Positions 63,549-64,000 of a stretch of DNA of 64,000 nt are shown piece after piece. Position numbers and translations under genes: made by a program. Each line of letters begins with the position of its first letter. Positions within the stretch are counted from its first letter, which is position 1. Below the pieces are notes generated by a model, which was not told the DNA's origin, did no database searches, and worked only from the letters and a program-made list of their open reading frames with translations. Source of the stretch: Mesorhizobium denitrificans (lineage in GTDB: Bacteria; Pseudomonadota; Alphaproteobacteria; Rhizobiales; Rhizobiaceae); assembly GCF_003403035.1 (NCBI RefSeq), contig NZ_QURN01000004.1, positions 124,001-188,000 of the forward strand, written 5' to 3'.

Positions 63549-64000
63549 TGCAATCGTCGTTGGCGGCGGTCACAACGGTATCGTGGCTGCAACGCTGCTG
63601 GCGAAAGCGGGCCGTCGCGTGGCGCTGCTGGAAGCCAGGCCGGAGCTTGGCGGCCCAGCGCGAACGGAGGAGTTTGCACCGGGTTTTCGCGTATCCGTCG
63701 CGCATATCTTGAACCGACTCCACCCAGAGGTGGTCAAGGCACTGGATCTGGAAGCGAACGGACTTGTTCTCGATGCGTCCGACATGCCGAGCGTCGCTCT
63801 TTCCGCCGATGGTGAGCCGCTGATTCTGACCGGTGCCTATGGCGAAGGCCTTTCCGGCGCGTCGGCAAGCGAGGCGCAGGCGTGGTCGGAATTGCGGGCG
63901 CAACTCATTCGCTATGCGGGCATTTTGAAGCCGATGCTGGCGCGTCGCCCACCGGACCTTTCCGGCATGACGTTTGGCGAAACATCTGCGCTCGGCATGA
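63535..64000 (+). CDS. Phytoene-dehydrogenase-like FAD oxidoreductase (COG1233), second copy, 5' part
   Basis: Partial: 155 codons are visible and the frame is still open at the window end. It starts ATG at 63535, 14 bases inside the preceding gene, and reads TSFDAIVVGGGHNGIVAATLLAKAGRRVALLEARPELGG, an FAD-binding motif of the same family. The remainder of the visible part continues the family pattern (FAPGFRVSVAHILNRLHPEVV). The overlap points to translational coupling and perhaps a two-subunit enzyme. Confidence 0.85.
   Translation, partial: MTSFDAIVVGGGHNGIVAATLLAKAGRRVALLEARPELGGPARTEEFAPGFRVSVAHILNRLHPEVVKALDLEANGLVLDASDMPSVALSADGEPLILTGAYGEGLSGASASEAQAWSELRAQLIRYAGILKPMLARRPPDLSGMTFGETSALGM

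Noticed and set aside
61911-64000. Carotenoid biosynthesis genes
   Set aside because: The two flavoproteins share the phytoene-desaturase fold, but no phytoene synthase or prenyltransferase is nearby and the context is amine transport.

Overview
The window looks like the replication-origin region of the main chromosome of an alphaproteobacterium of the order Rhizobiales (Hyphomicrobiales), most likely Brucellaceae (Brucella/Ochrobactrum group). The reasons are the gene order parB-parA-rsmG-mnmG-mnmE ... rho-hemJ-hemE // PPSR-maf-aroE-coaE-dnaQ // secB-fxsA-Tim44-mltA-Smr, the hslV-hslU pair with a DUF1402 gene beside it, the hisB-DUF2628-hisHAFE-coaA run, GANTC (CcrM-type) sites and parS-like GTTTCACGTGAAAC sites. 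The genus call is an inference; no 16S gene is present.

Layout: 0-7.4 kb holds the end of an ectoine-catabolism deacetylase gene, a TDT-family transporter, tRNA-Gly(GCC), a prolyl-tRNA editing protein, YbbN, Ohr, and rplS / trmD / rimM with a TSUP permease inserted on the opposite strand. 7.5-12.5 kb is a complete peptide-type ABC importer with a Tat-exported binding protein. 12.5-14.5 kb is a DMT exporter divergent from a LysR regulator. 14.5-26.2 kb is the left arm of the origin (holA, then parB, parA, rsmG, mnmG, mnmE, rho, hemJ and hemE, all but holA and a DUF255 gene on the minus strand). 26.24-26.61 kb is the probable oriC, with DnaA boxes and a dense GANTC cluster. 26.6-39 kb is the right arm, mostly housekeeping genes. 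Five parS-like sites lie between 17.8 and 29.5 kb.

39-50 kb is the main accessory region: one apparent operon encodes a 1,821-residue secreted protein (dimethylformamidase-like catalytic domain followed by alternating DUF4082 and cadherin/tandem-95 repeats), a CobW-type GTPase, a small unknown protein, and a type I secretion ABC transporter with its HlyD-like adaptor. The protein has no Sec signal and no RTX nonapeptides. I regard this locus as the best candidate for an undescribed system. A hexapeptide acetyltransferase follows.

50.7-55.2 kb is the histidine-biosynthesis / pantothenate-kinase operon. 55.3-64 kb looks like an amine-uptake and oxidation locus: class III aminotransferase, spermidine/putrescine-type ABC transporter, BetI-like TetR regulator, and two adjacent phytoene-dehydrogenase-like flavoproteins, the second cut by the window end. 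Both divergent promoter regions of this locus carry the same 16-bp palindrome, TTGAA-N6-TTCAA, so one regulator may control all of it. No insertion sequence, prophage, CRISPR array or rRNA gene was seen.
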